Of a stretch of 64,000 nucleotides of DNA, positions 26,034-36,515 are shown one piece after another. Position 1 is the first letter of the stretch; each line of letters begins with the position of its first letter. Origin of the DNA: Leptolyngbyaceae cyanobacterium clean351. GTDB taxonomy: Bacteria > Cyanobacteriota > Cyanobacteriia > DAIDHW01. Under the pieces are notes generated by a model. The model worked only from the letters and a program-made list of their open reading frames with translations. It did not search any database and had not been told where the DNA came from. The translations under genes were made by a program, and so were the position numbers. The stretch is taken from the NCBI GenBank assembly GCA_027451865.1, contig DAIDHW010000001.1:806353-870352 (forward strand). The letters are read 5' to 3'.

Positions 26034-26247
26034 GATTTATCCTTTCTCACAACGCCCTGACGGGGACCCAACAACCACCTGGCGGTCTGCCTTGCCAGTC
26101 AGATTTTATCAGACCCCAGAGGGGAAGATTTTGTTAAGTTTTACGCAGGCAAGCCGGGGGACCTCTCAGAAGAGCCCCTCCCCCGGAAGTCCTCGGGGGG
26201 CTCCTGCCCGCAGCACTTGGCCTAACCTGCCCTCAAAGACTCAACCT

Positions 26248-26592
26248 TTAGAACCCTGGCAACTCTAGGCCACTAGTGAGGGCCTCCATCTTGGCGCGCA
26301 TGGCGGCCGTGGATTTTTTGTAAGCATCTTTCATGGCCACAGCCACTAGATCTGACAGTACCTCGGCTCCCTCGCCCATCACGTCCGGGCTGATCTCCAC
26401 TCGCCGGGGCTCTTGGTTGCCACTGAGCCAAACCTTGACCAATCCTCCCGCAGCCTCCCCCTCCACCTCGAGCACTTCTAACTCTTCCTGGAGTTGCTTA
26501 GCGCCCTCTTGGACCTGCTGAGCTTTCTTGAAGGCCTCGCTAATCTCCTTCATTTTACCGAGGCCGAAACCAAAACCTTGTCCTTTGGTCAT
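26248..26592 (-). CDS. YbaB/EbfC nucleoid-associated protein
   Basis: A 114-residue small DNA-binding dimer of the YbaB/EbfC family. It shows [46 protein letters not shown] (the long helix and first strands, read in pieces), then [21 protein letters not shown] and [21 protein letters not shown]. It is not preceded by dnaX or followed by recR as in many bacteria; it stands alone upstream of glpX on the same strand. Confidence 0.93.
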   Translation of the reverse strand: MTKGQGFGFGLGKMKEISEAFKKAQQVQEGAKQLQEELEVLEVEGEAAGGLVKVWLSGNQEPRRVEISPDVMGEGAEVLSDLVAVAMKDAYKKSTAAMRAKMEALTSGLELPGF

Positions 26593-26865
26593 AGGGGTAT
26601 AACTCCAAACTACATGTTTGCTGAGGTGAGACCTGAAGGCTTCGGGCTCCTTGTTGAGCAGGCAAACTTGTGCCCCTAGGCAGGGTAAGCGCTATTCAAC
26701 CAGACCTCTGGGCTTAATGTAACATGGGTTGGAAAAGCTAGGGACAAATTCCCCAGCCTCCAACTAGGCCCAAGTGCTTGCCTCTAGGGCTCAGGCATAA
26801 GTCGGGCCAGGGGGCCCCTTGCCCAGTCTAGGTCTTCTCCATCTCCATCCGAGTTCCTTATCTCT
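26593..26865. other. Divergent intergenic region ybaB / methyltransferase
   Basis: 273 bp between divergent genes. I see no RNA gene, repeat or convincing promoter pair. Confidence 0.3.
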
Positions 26866-28074
26866 ATGCCCGAACCCGAAGCCGTGACCGCCGCTGTTGC
26901 CCGCCTATACAACACCTATCCCTTTCCCCCCGACCCCCTTTCTGACCAGCCTCCCCCAGGCTACAATTGGCGCTGGAGCTGGCCTGCAGCCTACAGCTTC
27001 TGCACCGGTCAACTGCCACCCCCTACCCCGCCGCGGATCCTAGATGCCGGCTGTGGTACTGGAGTTAGCACCGAGTATTTAGCCCACCTAAATCCCGGGG
27101 CCCGGGTGAGTGCCCTAGACATTAGCGAAACAGCCTTAGCTAGAGCCCAGGAGCGCTGTCAGCGCTCAGGGGTGACCGGGGTAGAATTCCATCACCTGAG
27201 CCTCTTCGACCTGGAGGAGTTACCAGGCCAGTTCGACTTCATCAATTCGGTCGGGGTCCTGCACCACCTAGCAGACCCAACCCGGGGGCTCCAGTGCCTG
27301 GCTCAGAAACTGCGGCCGGGGGGAATCATGCATCTGTTCCTCTACGGTGCGCTAGGCCGGTGGGAAGTGGGCTTGATGCAGGAGGCAATCGCCCTGCTCC
27401 AGGGGGACCGCCAGGGGGACTACCAGGATGGGGTGCAGGTGGGACGACAAGTTTTTGCAGCTCTCCCCCCTGACAACCGCCTAGGGCAGCGGGAGAGACA
27501 GCGTTGGGCCCTAGATAACCAGCAGGATGCTTGCTTTGCTGACATGTACGTCCATCCCCAAGAAACCCGCTACACCGTGGGGAGCTTGTTCGAGCTGATT
27601 GACAGCTCAGGGCTTGAGTTCCTCGGTTTTTCTAACCCGGCTGCCTGGCGTCTCGAGCGACTGCTCGGCTCGGCGCCTGGTCTGATGGAACGGGCCACTC
27701 AGTTAGGCCTTCGGGAGCGCTACCGACTGGTGGAGCTCCTAGACCCGGATACAGCTACCCACTACGAGTTTTTCCTCGGTCGCCCACCTATCCCCCACCA
27801 GGACTGGTCCCAGGATAACCAGCTGCTGCAGGCCAGACCGCAACGCAGCCCCTGCATGGAGGGATGGCCCAGTCAGTCCCTGTTTAACTACAATTACGAG
27901 GTGGTAGAGCTAACGGCTGCCCAGGTGGAATTTCTGCACCGGTGCGACGGTAGCCGTCCCCTCCAGGCCCTGGTCGACGAGACGGGGTTGTCCTTACCCC
28001 AAGTCCGCCGATTGTGGCAGGACCAGCTGCTGTTGCTAAGACCCGACGCCGGGGGAAATTTCTATATTTCTTAA
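26866..28074 (+). CDS. Class I SAM-dependent methyltransferase
   Basis: A 402-residue protein with a Rossmann methyltransferase domain at about 25-220: SAM motif DAGCGTGVSTEYLAHLNPG, acidic VSALDISETALARA, and FDFINSVGVLHHLADPTRGL. The C-terminal 170 residues form an extra domain with no family I recognise (YEFFLGRPPIP, FNYNYEVVELTAAQVEFLHRC). The N-terminal VARLYNTYPFPPDP motif occurs in a group of cyanobacterial and proteobacterial methyltransferases of unknown substrate. It lies just upstream of the ATP synthase operon. Confidence 0.85.
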   Translation: MPEPEAVTAAVARLYNTYPFPPDPLSDQPPPGYNWRWSWPAAYSFCTGQLPPPTPPRILDAGCGTGVSTEYLAHLNPGARVSALDISETALARAQERCQRSGVTGVEFHHLSLFDLEELPGQFDFINSVGVLHHLADPTRGLQCLAQKLRPGGIMHLFLYGALGRWEVGLMQEAIALLQGDRQGDYQDGVQVGRQVFAALPPDNRLGQRERQRWALDNQQDACFADMYVHPQETRYTVGSLFELIDSSGLEFLGFSNPAAWRLERLLGSAPGLMERATQLGLRERYRLVELLDPDTATHYEFFLGRPPIPHQDWSQDNQLLQARPQRSPCMEGWPSQSLFNYNYEVVELTAAQVEFLHRCDGSRPLQALVDETGLSLPQVRRLWQDQLLLLRPDAGGNFYIS

Positions 28075-28080
28075 ACTTGC

Positions 28081-28099
28081 TAACTGCCCATGGTATGAT
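28081..28099 (+). promoter_or_regulatory. Possible ATP synthase operon -10 element
   Basis: TATGAT at 28094-28099 lies about 25 bp before the atpI start. A weak -35 (TTAAAC) 17 bp upstream overlaps the methyltransferase stop. Only the -10 is close to consensus. Confidence 0.25.
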
Positions 28100-28123
28100 T
28101 GAGCGCGAAATTGAGCTTTTACC

Positions 28124-28531
28124 ATGGCCGCAGTGGTGCCTGACCCAGTTACAGACCGATCCACTCCCGGGGGCAGCATAGCCGAGTACTATCGCCTACA
28201 GTATGTCCTGTTGGGGTTAACCGGGGCCATCGCCCTAGTGGTTTGTCTGGGGACCTGGCTGTACTTTTCCCTAAACACGGCGGGGAATTACTTGCTAGGG
28301 GCCCTCGTCGGTATGGTTTACTTGAAGTTGCTGGCTCGGGGTGCGGAGCGACTCGGTTCCTCTGCCACCAGCCTGGGTCGCTCGCACATCATGCTCTTTG
28401 TGGGGTTGTTTGTCCTGGCTTCCCGGTTGCCACAGTTGCAGCTCCTGCCAGCTATTCTAGGCTTTTTGACCTACAAGGTCGCCCTACTCGGTTACACCTT
28501 GTACTGCGCCTGCACGTCCGAACCCTCTTGA
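28124..28531 (+). CDS. atpI: ATP synthase accessory protein I (Atp1)
   Basis: A small membrane protein at the head of cyanobacterial atp operons that helps c-ring assembly. The 135 residues contain four hydrophobic segments ([72 protein letters not shown]). Family identity rests on position and hydrophobic layout as well as on the [14 protein letters not shown] motif. atpB follows after 20 bp. Confidence 0.9.
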   Translation: MAAVVPDPVTDRSTPGGSIAEYYRLQYVLLGLTGAIALVVCLGTWLYFSLNTAGNYLLGALVGMVYLKLLARGAERLGSSATSLGRSHIMLFVGLFVLASRLPQLQLLPAILGFLTYKVALLGYTLYCACTSEPS

Positions 28532-28551
28532 CCTATTTTCCCGGGCTACCT

Positions 28552-29310
28552 ATGTACCAGAGCAGCGTATTTATTAACCTGTCTCCCCCCCTAGTGGCTA
28601 GCTTAGAGGTGGGACATCACCTTTACTGGCATCTAGGCAATCTCAAAGTCCACGGTCAGGTGTTTATCACTTCCTGGGTAGTGATCGCCGTCTTGCTAAT
28701 CAGTGCTTGGCTGGCTACTAGGAACCCTCAGCGTGTGCCCCAGGGGATTCAGAACCTGATGGAGTATGCTCTGGAGTTTATCCGCAACCTAGCCCGAGAC
28801 CAAATTGGCGAAAAGGAATACCGGTCCTGGGTCCCCTTCGTGGGTACACTATTCCTGTTCATCTTTGTGTCCAACTGGTCGGGAGCCTTGGTACCTTGGA
28901 AGTTGATTGAGTTGCCTGACGGGGAGCTAGCCGCCCCCACCAACGATATCAACACCACCGTGGCTTTGGCTCTTCTGGTCTCCCTGGCATACTTTTATGC
29001 TGGCTTTCGGAAGGCGGGCTTGGGATACTTTGCTAAGTACATCCAGCCAACCCCAATCCTACTCCCCATCGCCATCCTAGAAGATTTCACCAAGCCCCTC
29101 TCCCTCAGCTTCCGTTTGTTCGGGAATATCCTGGCAGACGAGCTGGTGGTCGCTGTGCTAGTACTTCTGGTGCCCCTGATTGTGCCCCTGCCGGTGATGC
29201 TGCTGGGCCTGTTTACGAGTGCGATCCAAGCCTTAGTATTTGCCACCCTCGCAGCTGCTTACATTCATGAGGCCCTGGAAGTAGGTGGTGAGCATGGGGA
29301 AGAGCACTGA
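28552..29310 (+). CDS. atpB: ATP synthase subunit a
   Basis: Subunit a forms the two proton half-channels beside the c-ring. The 252-residue protein has the essential Arg in [21 protein letters not shown], the conserved [12 protein letters not shown] region, and EDFTKPLSL. The frame extends upstream inside atpI, but I place the start at ATG 28552 ([10 protein letters not shown]), after the atpI stop, because upstream residues overlap atpI coding sequence and do not resemble the family. Five to six membrane helices are evident. Confidence 0.97.
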   Translation: MYQSSVFINLSPPLVASLEVGHHLYWHLGNLKVHGQVFITSWVVIAVLLISAWLATRNPQRVPQGIQNLMEYALEFIRNLARDQIGEKEYRSWVPFVGTLFLFIFVSNWSGALVPWKLIELPDGELAAPTNDINTTVALALLVSLAYFYAGFRKAGLGYFAKYIQPTPILLPIAILEDFTKPLSLSFRLFGNILADELVVAVLVLLVPLIVPLPVMLLGLFTSAIQALVFATLAAAYIHEALEVGGEHGEEH

Positions 29311-29376
29311 TGTCCTTCCCTGAATCCAGGGGTTTTCGCCCCAATTCCGTTCTCTAGTCTTAATCCCATCTGTTGA

Positions 29377-29643
<267 letters not shown>

Positions 29644-29714
29644 CCTCCACTCCTGGCCGGGGGTCTTGTGACCCTTGGCCAAGGACCTGTGCTGTTTAAG
29701 AACTAAGGATAGCC

Positions 29715-30131
29715 ATGTTTGATTTCGATGCCACCTTGCCTCTGATGGCGGGACAGTTCCTCCTCCTGGTTGTAGTCCTAAATGCCCTCTTTTTCAGGCC
29801 CTTGAGTAGGGTAATTGAGGAGCGTCAAGCATACATCCAAGGTCAGGGAGTGCAAGCCCGGCAGAAGCTAGCGGAAGCAGAGCGCTTAGCACGGCAGTAC
29901 GAACAGGAGTTGGCTCAGACTCGCCGCCAATACCAGGCCACCATCCTGCAGGCTCAGGAAGAGGCAACCAAGGAAGCCGCCACCCTAGTAGCAGCTGCCC
30001 AGGCGGAAGCCCAACAGCAGCGAGAGCAGGTTGAGCAGCAACTGCAACAGCAACGACAGGCAGCTCTCCAGACCCTGCAAAAACAGGTCGATTCTCTCAG
30101 CAATCAGATATTGGCCAAACTACTGGCCTAG
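29715..30131 (+). CDS. atpF2: ATP synthase subunit b'
   Basis: The b' subunit pairs with b to form the peripheral stalk in photosynthetic organisms. The 138 residues have one N-terminal membrane helix (MAGQFLLLVVVLNALFF) and a long charged coiled coil (ERLARQYEQELAQTRRQYQAT to EQQLQQQRQAALQT, read in pieces). The presence of separate b and b' genes is itself a cyanobacterial mark. The next gene starts within 30 bp. Confidence 0.96.
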   Translation: MFDFDATLPLMAGQFLLLVVVLNALFFRPLSRVIEERQAYIQGQGVQARQKLAEAERLARQYEQELAQTRRQYQATILQAQEEATKEAATLVAAAQAEAQQQREQVEQQLQQQRQAALQTLQKQVDSLSNQILAKLLA

Positions 30132-30158
30132 GTAATGCCCAACGGTATAAGGATCGTC

Positions 30159-30680
30159 ATGGACACATGGTTATGGCTGGCTACGACCGCAGCCCCGGAA
30201 GCTGGCTTTGGGGTGAACTTCAATCCCCTGGAAACTAATCTGGTCAATTTGTCAATTGCCCTGGGAATATTATTCTACTTTGGTCGGCCGGCGGTGGGTC
30301 GAATTCTCACCAACCGTCGCTCGGATATCGAAACTGCCCTTAGGGAAGCCGAAGCCCGTCTCCAGGCGGCCCAAGCCGACTTGGCCGAGCAACAAAAGAA
30401 TCTAGCCCAAGCCCAACAGGAGGCCGAGCAGATTCGGCAGCAGGCCCAGCGCAATGCTAACCAACTGCGGGAGGAGATTCTGGCCAAGGCAGCGGCAGAC
30501 ATCGAACTGCTGCGGCGGAATGCTGCTCAAGACCTAAGTACTACCCAGGAGCGGATTGTTACTCAATTGCGGCGGCAGATCGCCCAGATGACCCTCGAGC
30601 ACGTAGAGGCTCGACTGCAGGCAGGAATAGATCCGTCGGTCCAGCAGCGCCTAATCGATCGCAGTATTTCCCGGGTGTAG
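30159..30680 (+). CDS. atpF: ATP synthase subunit b
   Basis: Peripheral-stalk subunit of about 173 residues. After MDTWLWLATTAAPEAGFGVN comes a membrane helix (NLSIALGILFYFG) and a coiled coil to the C-terminus (AEARLQAAQADLAEQQKN, then QEAEQIRQQAQRNANQLREE). I chose ATG 30159 over the earlier ATG 30135 because AAGGA lies 6 nt before it and typical cyanobacterial b subunits begin in this way. atpH follows after 8 bp. Confidence 0.95.
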   Translation: MDTWLWLATTAAPEAGFGVNFNPLETNLVNLSIALGILFYFGRPAVGRILTNRRSDIETALREAEARLQAAQADLAEQQKNLAQAQQEAEQIRQQAQRNANQLREEILAKAAADIELLRRNAAQDLSTTQERIVTQLRRQIAQMTLEHVEARLQAGIDPSVQQRLIDRSISRV

Positions 30681-30688
30681 AGGTTCCC

Positions 30689-31240
30689 ATGAGCAGCACA
30701 GTTAATTCTCGAATCCTGGAGCCCTACGCTGGGGCCCTGATGAACGTGGCCCAGAACCATGACCTGGTAGACCGCTTCAGTGGGGATGTGAGATTTCTGC
30801 TGGAATTACTCCAAAGTTCTCGGGAGCTAGAGGAGTTTCTCGACCATCCCTTCCACGATCCAGCTGCCAAGAAGGCAGTTTTGGGACAACTAGTCTCTCA
30901 GCAGGTTCACCCTCTGATGGCTAATTTCTTGATGTTGCTAGTTGACCGGCGCCGGATCAATTTGCTTGAGGGGGTCTGCCGAGAGTTTCAGGCCATGGTC
31001 CGTCGGCTCAAACAAACAGTGCTAGCAGAGATAGTCTCTGCGGTTTCCTTGACTGCCACCCAAGAACAAGAGGTCAGGGACCGAATCCTGGCCCTCACTA
31101 AGGCTAGAGAAGTGGAACTACAAAGCATCTTAGACCCTGCCATCCTGGGGGGCGTGATCATCAAAATCGGCTCCCAAGTAGTGGATGCTAGCCTCAGGAG
31201 CCAACTGCGGCGGTTAAGCATCCAGATGACCGCATCTTAA
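30689..31240 (+). CDS. atpH: ATP synthase subunit delta
   Basis: Delta (OSCP) caps the alpha3beta3 hexamer and links it to the stalk. The 183-residue protein shows the six-helix N-terminal domain ([39 protein letters not shown]) and the C-terminal [20 protein letters not shown] motif, which is highly diagnostic. Length is typical. It is tightly packed between atpF and atpA. Confidence 0.97.
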   Translation: MSSTVNSRILEPYAGALMNVAQNHDLVDRFSGDVRFLLELLQSSRELEEFLDHPFHDPAAKKAVLGQLVSQQVHPLMANFLMLLVDRRRINLLEGVCREFQAMVRRLKQTVLAEIVSAVSLTATQEQEVRDRILALTKAREVELQSILDPAILGGVIIKIGSQVVDASLRSQLRRLSIQMTAS

Positions 31241-31280
31241 GAGTTTCATATCCTTCCCTCATCACCAAGAGTCAACCCAG

Positions 31281-32798
31281 ATGATCAATATTCAGCCAGA
31301 CGAAATTAGTAGCATTATTCGTCAACAGATCGAGCAGTATGGTCAGGAGGTCAAAGTCTCCAGTGTTGGCACCGTCCTCCAGGTCGGTGATGGGATCGCC
31401 CGGGTCTACGGCTTAGATGAAGCTAGGGCTGGTGAGCTCCTTGAATTCGCTGACGGCACCATCGGGATCGCTTTTAACCTGGAAGAAGATAACGTCGGGG
31501 TAGTGCTCCTAGGGGACGGCCACGGGGTCCAGGAAGGTAGCACGGTCACCTCCACTGGCCGAATTGCCGAAGTACCAGTAGGGGACTCTTTAATTGGTCG
31601 GGTCCTTGACGCCCTAGGGCGCCCCATTGATGGCAAGGGTGAGGCTGTCACCTCAGAAACCCGGTTACTTGAGTCTATGGCTCCGGGAATTATCGCCCGT
31701 CGGTCAGTTTACGAACCTCTCCAAACTGGTATTACTGCCATCGACGCCATGATCCCCATCGGCCGGGGTCAACGGGAGCTGATCATCGGTGACCGTCAAA
31801 CCGGCAAAACCTCCGTAGCCATCGACACAATCCTCAACCAAAAAGGTCAAGACGTAATCTGCGTCTACGTAGCCATCGGTCAAAAGGCCTCTACCGTTGC
31901 CAACGTGGTCAACGTGCTTCAGGAACGGGGTGCCATGGCCTACACGATTGTGGTGGCAGCTACCGCCAATGACCCGGCTACCCTCCAGTATCTAGCCCCC
32001 TACACCGGCGCCTCCATGGCCGAGTACTTCATGTACCGCGGCAAACACACCCTGGTGATCTACGACGACCTCTCTAAGCAAGCTCAGGCCTACCGGCAAA
32101 TGTCCCTGCTCCTGCGTCGTCCTCCGGGGCGGGAAGCTTACCCTGGTGATGTATTTTATATCCACTCCCGACTGCTAGAGCGGGCTGCCAAGCTTAGCAG
32201 TGCCTTGGGTGAAGGTAGTATGACTGCCCTGCCGATCGTGGAGACCCAAGCGGGGGATGTGTCAGCCTATATCCCCACTAACGTCATCTCCATCACCGAC
32301 GGCCAGATTTTCCTATCTTCGGACTTGTTTAACGCTGGTCTACGACCGGCGGTTAATCCGGGGATCTCGGTCTCCCGGGTGGGTTCCGCAGCCCAGACTA
32401 AGGCCATGAAACAAGTAGCCGGGAAGGTAAAGCTAGATCTGGCTCAGTTTGCGGAACTTGAAGCTTTCTCCCAGTTCTCCTCTGACCTAGATAAGACCAC
32501 CCAAAATCAGCTAGCGCGGGGGATGCGCCTGCGGGAGCTGCTCAAGCAACCCCAGTACTCCCCCCTGCCCCTTGAGGACCAGGTGGCGATTATCTACGGT
32601 GGTATCAACGGCTACCTAGATACTCTACCTGTGGAGGAGGTGACCAATTTTAATAAAGGTCTACGGGAGTATCTGCACACCGCTCACCCCCGCTACGGTG
32701 AACTGGTCCGCACGGAGAAGAAACTAGGGGAAGAGGCAGAAAAGCTCCTTAAGCAAGCCCTAGTGGAGTATACAAAAACCTTCTTGGCCACCCTGTAA
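31281..32798 (+). CDS. atpA: ATP synthase subunit alpha
   Basis: The 505-residue alpha subunit holds the non-catalytic nucleotide sites of F1. Walker A is GDRQTGKTS, and the ATP synthase signature [17 protein letters not shown] is near residue 360. The N-terminus [20 protein letters not shown] matches cyanobacterial alpha, and the C-terminal helical domain is complete. gamma follows after 2 bp; the beta and epsilon genes are elsewhere, as usual in cyanobacteria. Confidence 0.99.
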   Translation: MINIQPDEISSIIRQQIEQYGQEVKVSSVGTVLQVGDGIARVYGLDEARAGELLEFADGTIGIAFNLEEDNVGVVLLGDGHGVQEGSTVTSTGRIAEVPVGDSLIGRVLDALGRPIDGKGEAVTSETRLLESMAPGIIARRSVYEPLQTGITAIDAMIPIGRGQRELIIGDRQTGKTSVAIDTILNQKGQDVICVYVAIGQKASTVANVVNVLQERGAMAYTIVVAATANDPATLQYLAPYTGASMAEYFMYRGKHTLVIYDDLSKQAQAYRQMSLLLRRPPGREAYPGDVFYIHSRLLERAAKLSSALGEGSMTALPIVETQAGDVSAYIPTNVISITDGQIFLSSDLFNAGLRPAVNPGISVSRVGSAAQTKAMKQVAGKVKLDLAQFAELEAFSQFSSDLDKTTQNQLARGMRLRELLKQPQYSPLPLEDQVAIIYGGINGYLDTLPVEEVTNFNKGLREYLHTAHPRYGELVRTEKKLGEEAEKLLKQALVEYTKTFLATL

Positions 32799-32800
32799 CC

Positions 32801-33748
32801 ATGGCAAACCTGAAGACAATTCGGGAGCGGATTAAGTCTGTCCGCAACACCCGCAAGATCACTGAGGCCATGCGCTTGGTGGCTGCTGCTAAAGTCCGCA
32901 AAGCCCAAGACCGGGTGATGGCTACTAGGCCCTTTGCCGACTGCCTAGCCCAGATTCTCCACGGTCTGCAAGCTCGGCTCCAATTTACCGAGGCCACGTT
33001 GCCTCTGCTGCGCCGCCGGGAGGTGAAAACTGTAGCTCTGGTGGTGGTTTCCGGGGACCGGGGCCTGTGTGGAGCTTACAACACCAACGTCATCCGGCGG
33101 GCGGAAGCAAGAGTGCGGGAACTAGAAGCTGAGGGGATAAACTGCAAGTTCATCTTGATCGGTCGCAAGGCGGTGCAATACTTTCAACGCCGCCAGCAAC
33201 CGATTATTGGCACCTACACCAACCTAGACCAGATTCCCAGTGCTAAGCAGTCTGGAGAGATTGCCGACCTGCTGCTAGCCACCTTCTTGGGTGAAACCGT
33301 AGACCGGGTAGAACTGGTCTACACTCGCTTTGTCTCCCTGATCAGCTCTCAGCCAGTGATTCAAACCGTCCTCCCCCTTGACCCTCAAGGTTTGGCGGAC
33401 CCGGAAGATGAGATCTTTCGGATCACCACCCGGGCAGCCCACCTGACCGTGGAACGGGAAAAGACCACCCCAGCAGACCAGGAGTTTCCCCAAGATATGC
33501 TTTTTGAGCAAGACCCCGTGGAAATCCTTGATGCCATCTTGCCACTGTACCTAGACAAGCAACTGTTACGGTCTTTGCAAGAGGCCTCTGCCAGTGAGTT
33601 AGCGGCCCGGATGACCGCCATGAGCAATGCCAGTGAGAATGCCATTGAGCTTATTGGTAGCCTCACCCTGGCCTACAATAAGGCCCGGCAGGCGGCGATC
33701 ACCCAGGAAATCCTAGAGGTGGTGGCCGGGGCAGAAGCTCTGGTTTAG
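32801..33748 (+). CDS. atpG: ATP synthase subunit gamma
   Basis: The rotor shaft of F1 (often named atpC in cyanobacteria). 315 residues: the N-terminal helix [36 protein letters not shown] (in pieces) and the C-terminal helix [15 protein letters not shown] form the coiled coil. A roughly 35-residue insertion around residues 195-230 ([14 protein letters not shown]) is the cyanobacterial/plastid regulatory insert. It lacks the two redox cysteines of the chloroplast protein, as expected for cyanobacteria. It is the last gene of the operon and converges on the metal permease gene. Confidence 0.98.
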   Translation: MANLKTIRERIKSVRNTRKITEAMRLVAAAKVRKAQDRVMATRPFADCLAQILHGLQARLQFTEATLPLLRRREVKTVALVVVSGDRGLCGAYNTNVIRRAEARVRELEAEGINCKFILIGRKAVQYFQRRQQPIIGTYTNLDQIPSAKQSGEIADLLLATFLGETVDRVELVYTRFVSLISSQPVIQTVLPLDPQGLADPEDEIFRITTRAAHLTVEREKTTPADQEFPQDMLFEQDPVEILDAILPLYLDKQLLRSLQEASASELAARMTAMSNASENAIELIGSLTLAYNKARQAAITQEILEVVAGAEALV

Positions 33749-33788
33749 GTACCCAAATGGGGCTCCAGAGTTAGGGAGGTTAAAGCGT

Positions 33789-34652
33789 TTAAGGGTCTGG
33801 TTTGGTTGGCCGACGCCGCCATCTTAGGAGACGCACAACCGCGTAGGTGGCAAAGGCACAGGTGGTAATAAAAAAGCCCGCCGGGTAGGGCCAAAAGTAG
33901 GCAGCGCTCAAACCAACCCAGCTAAATGCCCACGCTAAAACTACAGATAAAAGCAGTCCCCAAGCTGGCCGGCTGGTCAGCTGGACTGCAATAGCCCCAG
34001 GGGCAGCCAGCAAGACGAAAATCAGCAGTACTCCCACCACTTGCACCGCTTGGGCAACTGCCACCGCTAGCAAGACTAGGAAGATTTGCGATAGCAGACC
34101 TACCGGCACGCCCCGGGCCACCGCTAGGTCCTCGGCCAGGGAGGCGAAGAGCAGGGGGCGGCCCACTGTCCCCAGACCCCCTAGGGTAGCCAAAGTGGTC
34201 CCAAGCAGCAGTTGCAGGTCTTGGTCGCTAATGCCGAGGACAGCTCCAAACAGCAGGGAGTAAGCCCCAGGCCCGTAGTTAGGAGCTAACTGCAAAAACA
34301 AGAGACCTAGTCCGATGGCAAAGGCCTGCACAGCCCCGATCGCCACCTGGTCGTCTTTGCTATTACCTAGCCCAGCCATAGCTAGGGCTGTCCCTACGGT
34401 AGCCAGGATCAGCCCTAGGCCCAGGGGCCACCCCAACAGGTTAGCTCCAGCTGCTCCAGCAAAACCGACGCTCGCTAGGGTGTGCCCGGCAAAGCTTTGG
34501 CCGCGCAGGGTCATTAGATAACCCACGGAACCTGCCACTAAGGCAACCCAGACCCCAGCCTGAAAGGCATTGTCCATGAAGTGGTATGTCCATAACCCCT
34601 GCAGGTCTAGGGGCAATACCACCCCGCTAGCGACTAGAGGAAGAGTAGGCAT
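33789..34652 (-). CDS. Metal ABC transporter permease (ZnuB/MntB-like)
   Basis: About 287 residues with eight or nine hydrophobic helices of the ABC-3 family. The motif FAGHTLASVGFAGAAGANLLG is diagnostic of zinc/manganese permeases; near the C-terminus, VVGVLLIFVLLAAPGAIAVQL is typical. The start is uncertain. The frame begins at 34712 inside the ATPase gene; I chose ATG 34652, which still overlaps it by 26 bp, and ATG 34577 is possible. The ATPase gene is directly upstream; a matching binding protein is at 3979-4899. Confidence 0.88.
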   Translation of the reverse strand: MPTLPLVASGVVLPLDLQGLWTYHFMDNAFQAGVWVALVAGSVGYLMTLRGQSFAGHTLASVGFAGAAGANLLGWPLGLGLILATVGTALAMAGLGNSKDDQVAIGAVQAFAIGLGLLFLQLAPNYGPGAYSLLFGAVLGISDQDLQLLLGTTLATLGGLGTVGRPLLFASLAEDLAVARGVPVGLLSQIFLVLLAVAVAQAVQVVGVLLIFVLLAAPGAIAVQLTSRPAWGLLLSVVLAWAFSWVGLSAAYFWPYPAGFFITTCAFATYAVVRLLRWRRRPTKPDP

Positions 34653-35460
34653 CAGGTTGACCGACCACAACCACTCGCCCATCCCGAGTGCGTAAAACAT
34701 CAATAGGGGCACCGTAGAGCCTAGAGAGGGTTTCGGAGGTGATCACCTCTTGGGGAGAGCCAAGGAGGGCTTGACCTTGAGCCAGGTATAGTACCCGGTC
34801 CAGATAGGGTAAAACCGGGTTGAGGTCATGAACCACCAGCAGCACCGTGATCTGGCTCGCAGTACTCAATTCCCGAACCAGAGCGACCATGGCTTGCTGA
34901 TTGGCTAGGTCTAGGCTATCAAAAGGCTCATCTAACAGGAGAATCTGGGGCTTGGTAACCAAAGCTTGAGCCATTAGCAAGCGCTGTTGCTCTCCCCCCG
35001 ATAGTTCTCCCACCCGGCGGCTGGCGTAGGCCCCAGCTCCCACCCGCTCAATGGCTTCTCGGACCCAAGCTTGCTCCCGTTTTAGTTGGCCTCCGCGACA
35101 CCATAGGCGTCTGATGAAAGGGATGGGTACCCCCCATCGATTCCCCTCCAGAGACAGACCCACTAGGTCCTGGCCGCGGATGGGGAGGTCGGGAGGAAAG
35201 GTACACCGTTGGGGGAGGTAGCCAATCCCAGGATGGCCTACCCTGGCCGGGGACCCCAGCACCTGCACAGATCCCTGGGATAGGGGGATTAACCCTAGGA
35301 TTACCTTTAACAGGGTCGACTTGCCCACCCCATTGGGGCCCAACACAGCGACAAATTCACCCGGCTGGATCTTGAGATTTACCTCTCGCCAGAGGGTGGC
35401 CCCGCCCCTGCGTACCGTTGCCTGCTGCAGCTGAATGACTGGGGGTACTTCAGCGCCCAT
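34627..35460 (-). CDS. Metal ABC transporter ATP-binding protein (ZnuC/MntA-like)
   Basis: A 277-residue ABC ATPase with Walker A GPNGVGKST, signature LSGGEQQRLLMAQAL, Walker B ILLLDEPFDSLD and the switch His in VVHDLNPVLPYLD. Sequence style and pairing with an ABC-3 permease place it in the zinc/manganese group. A basic insertion of about 30 residues (IPFIRRLWCRGGQLKREQA) sits between Walker A and the signature. It overlaps the SDR gene upstream by 11 bp and the permease downstream, so all three may share a transcript. Confidence 0.92.
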   Translation of the reverse strand: MGAEVPPVIQLQQATVRRGGATLWREVNLKIQPGEFVAVLGPNGVGKSTLLKVILGLIPLSQGSVQVLGSPARVGHPGIGYLPQRCTFPPDLPIRGQDLVGLSLEGNRWGVPIPFIRRLWCRGGQLKREQAWVREAIERVGAGAYASRRVGELSGGEQQRLLMAQALVTKPQILLLDEPFDSLDLANQQAMVALVRELSTASQITVLLVVHDLNPVLPYLDRVLYLAQGQALLGSPQEVITSETLSRLYGAPIDVLRTRDGRVVVVGQPDAYSSSSR

Positions 35461-36346
35461 GAACCCAATCTTCGGCTACCTGGTCTACACCGTAGAACCG
35501 ACCCAGTAAACTATCAACCACTGCCACCGGCAGGACCCTAGTCAGTAGTCCTAGGGTCAAGAAACCCCCCGTAAGGGCAGGGTAGCGGGACCGCGGCCGG
35601 GGGTCCTCTAGGGCCTGGAGGATCACTTGGGCTACCCGCTCAGCCGGCCAAGCCCCCTTACGTCCATCGATGCTTTTCAACCGGGTCCCGGCCCCCCGGT
35701 AGGGAGTAACCGAAAGGTCAGGGATAGCTTGCTCAAGCCTCTGGGCAGCGACGGTGAAAAACTCGGTAGCTACAGGGCCTGGCTCCACTAGACACACCCG
35801 AATATTGAAAGGGGCAAGCTCAATGCGCAGAGAGTCACTCAGACCCTCGAGGGCAAACTTAGAGGCGCTGTAGAGACTGGCAAAGGGGAGCGCTAACCGA
35901 CCGACTACCGAGCTGATATTAACAATCCTGCCCCCGCCGTGATCGCGCATACTGGGGACTAGGGCTTGCACCAAGGCAACTGGGCCAAAGAAGTTGACGG
36001 CAAACTGCTGCTGGACTTGACCAGGGGGCACCAGCTCCAAAGGACCCATTTGCCCATAACCCGCATTATTGACCAGGGCGTCAACCCGGCCAAAGTGATC
36101 TAAGGCCTTGGCGGCGAGAGCTTTCACCTGGTCGAGGTCAGCCATGTCAGTGGGCATTACCAACACCCGAGCCCCCGCAGCTTGGCACTGGACGGCCACC
36201 TGCTCGAGGGCAGGAAGGCGGCGAGCTGCCAGCACCAGGCTAACCCCGGGGTGTCGTTGGGAGAGGATCTGGGCCGCCGCGGCCCCGATACCCCCTGAAG
36301 CCCCGGTGATTAACACCACCTGTTGGGTAAGTTTGTGGCCAACCAT
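35450..36346 (-). CDS. Short-chain dehydrogenase/reductase
   Basis: A 298-residue classical SDR. It has the cofactor motif ITGASGGIGAAAA, NNAG in VDALVNNAGYGQMG, catalytic Ser in IVNISSVVGRLA and the YSASK motif (YSASKFALEGLSDSL). The Arg pair after the first strand (AARRL) suggests NADP(H). The substrate is unknown. It is the upstream gene of the SDR-ATPase-permease block and divergent from the ECF sigma gene. Confidence 0.92.
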   Translation of the reverse strand: MVGHKLTQQVVLITGASGGIGAAAAQILSQRHPGVSLVLAARRLPALEQVAVQCQAAGARVLVMPTDMADLDQVKALAAKALDHFGRVDALVNNAGYGQMGPLELVPPGQVQQQFAVNFFGPVALVQALVPSMRDHGGGRIVNISSVVGRLALPFASLYSASKFALEGLSDSLRIELAPFNIRVCLVEPGPVATEFFTVAAQRLEQAIPDLSVTPYRGAGTRLKSIDGRKGAWPAERVAQVILQALEDPRPRSRYPALTGGFLTLGLLTRVLPVAVVDSLLGRFYGVDQVAEDWVHGR

Positions 36347-36455
36347 AGGAAATTTGAAAGAAAGTAGTACAAACTGGCGGCATCAACGACGACCAAGAGA
36401 GACTCAAGTTTAACCTACTGCAGGAAAGACAGTCCCAGGTGGGTCGTCCTCCCTT

Positions 36456-36483
36456 GAACTTGCCGGTGATTAGATTGGTCTAA
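36456..36483 (+). promoter_or_regulatory. ECF-sigma (RpoE-type) promoter
   Basis: GAACTT at 36456-36461 and GTCTAA at 36478-36483 are separated by exactly 16 bp. This matches the -35 GGAACTT / -10 GTCTAA pattern used by RpoE-like ECF sigma factors. It lies 33 bp upstream of the ECF sigma gene start, the classic place for an autoregulated promoter. The match is visible; its use is inferred. Confidence 0.75.
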
Positions 36484-36515
36484 CCGGTGTAGATTTCCGC
36501 ATAGGGCGACCCACC

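Noticed and set aside
28243..28551. Long N-terminal extension of subunit a inside atpI
   Set aside because: The extra 103 codons lie in another frame of the atpI gene and do not resemble subunit a; ATG 28552 fits the family.
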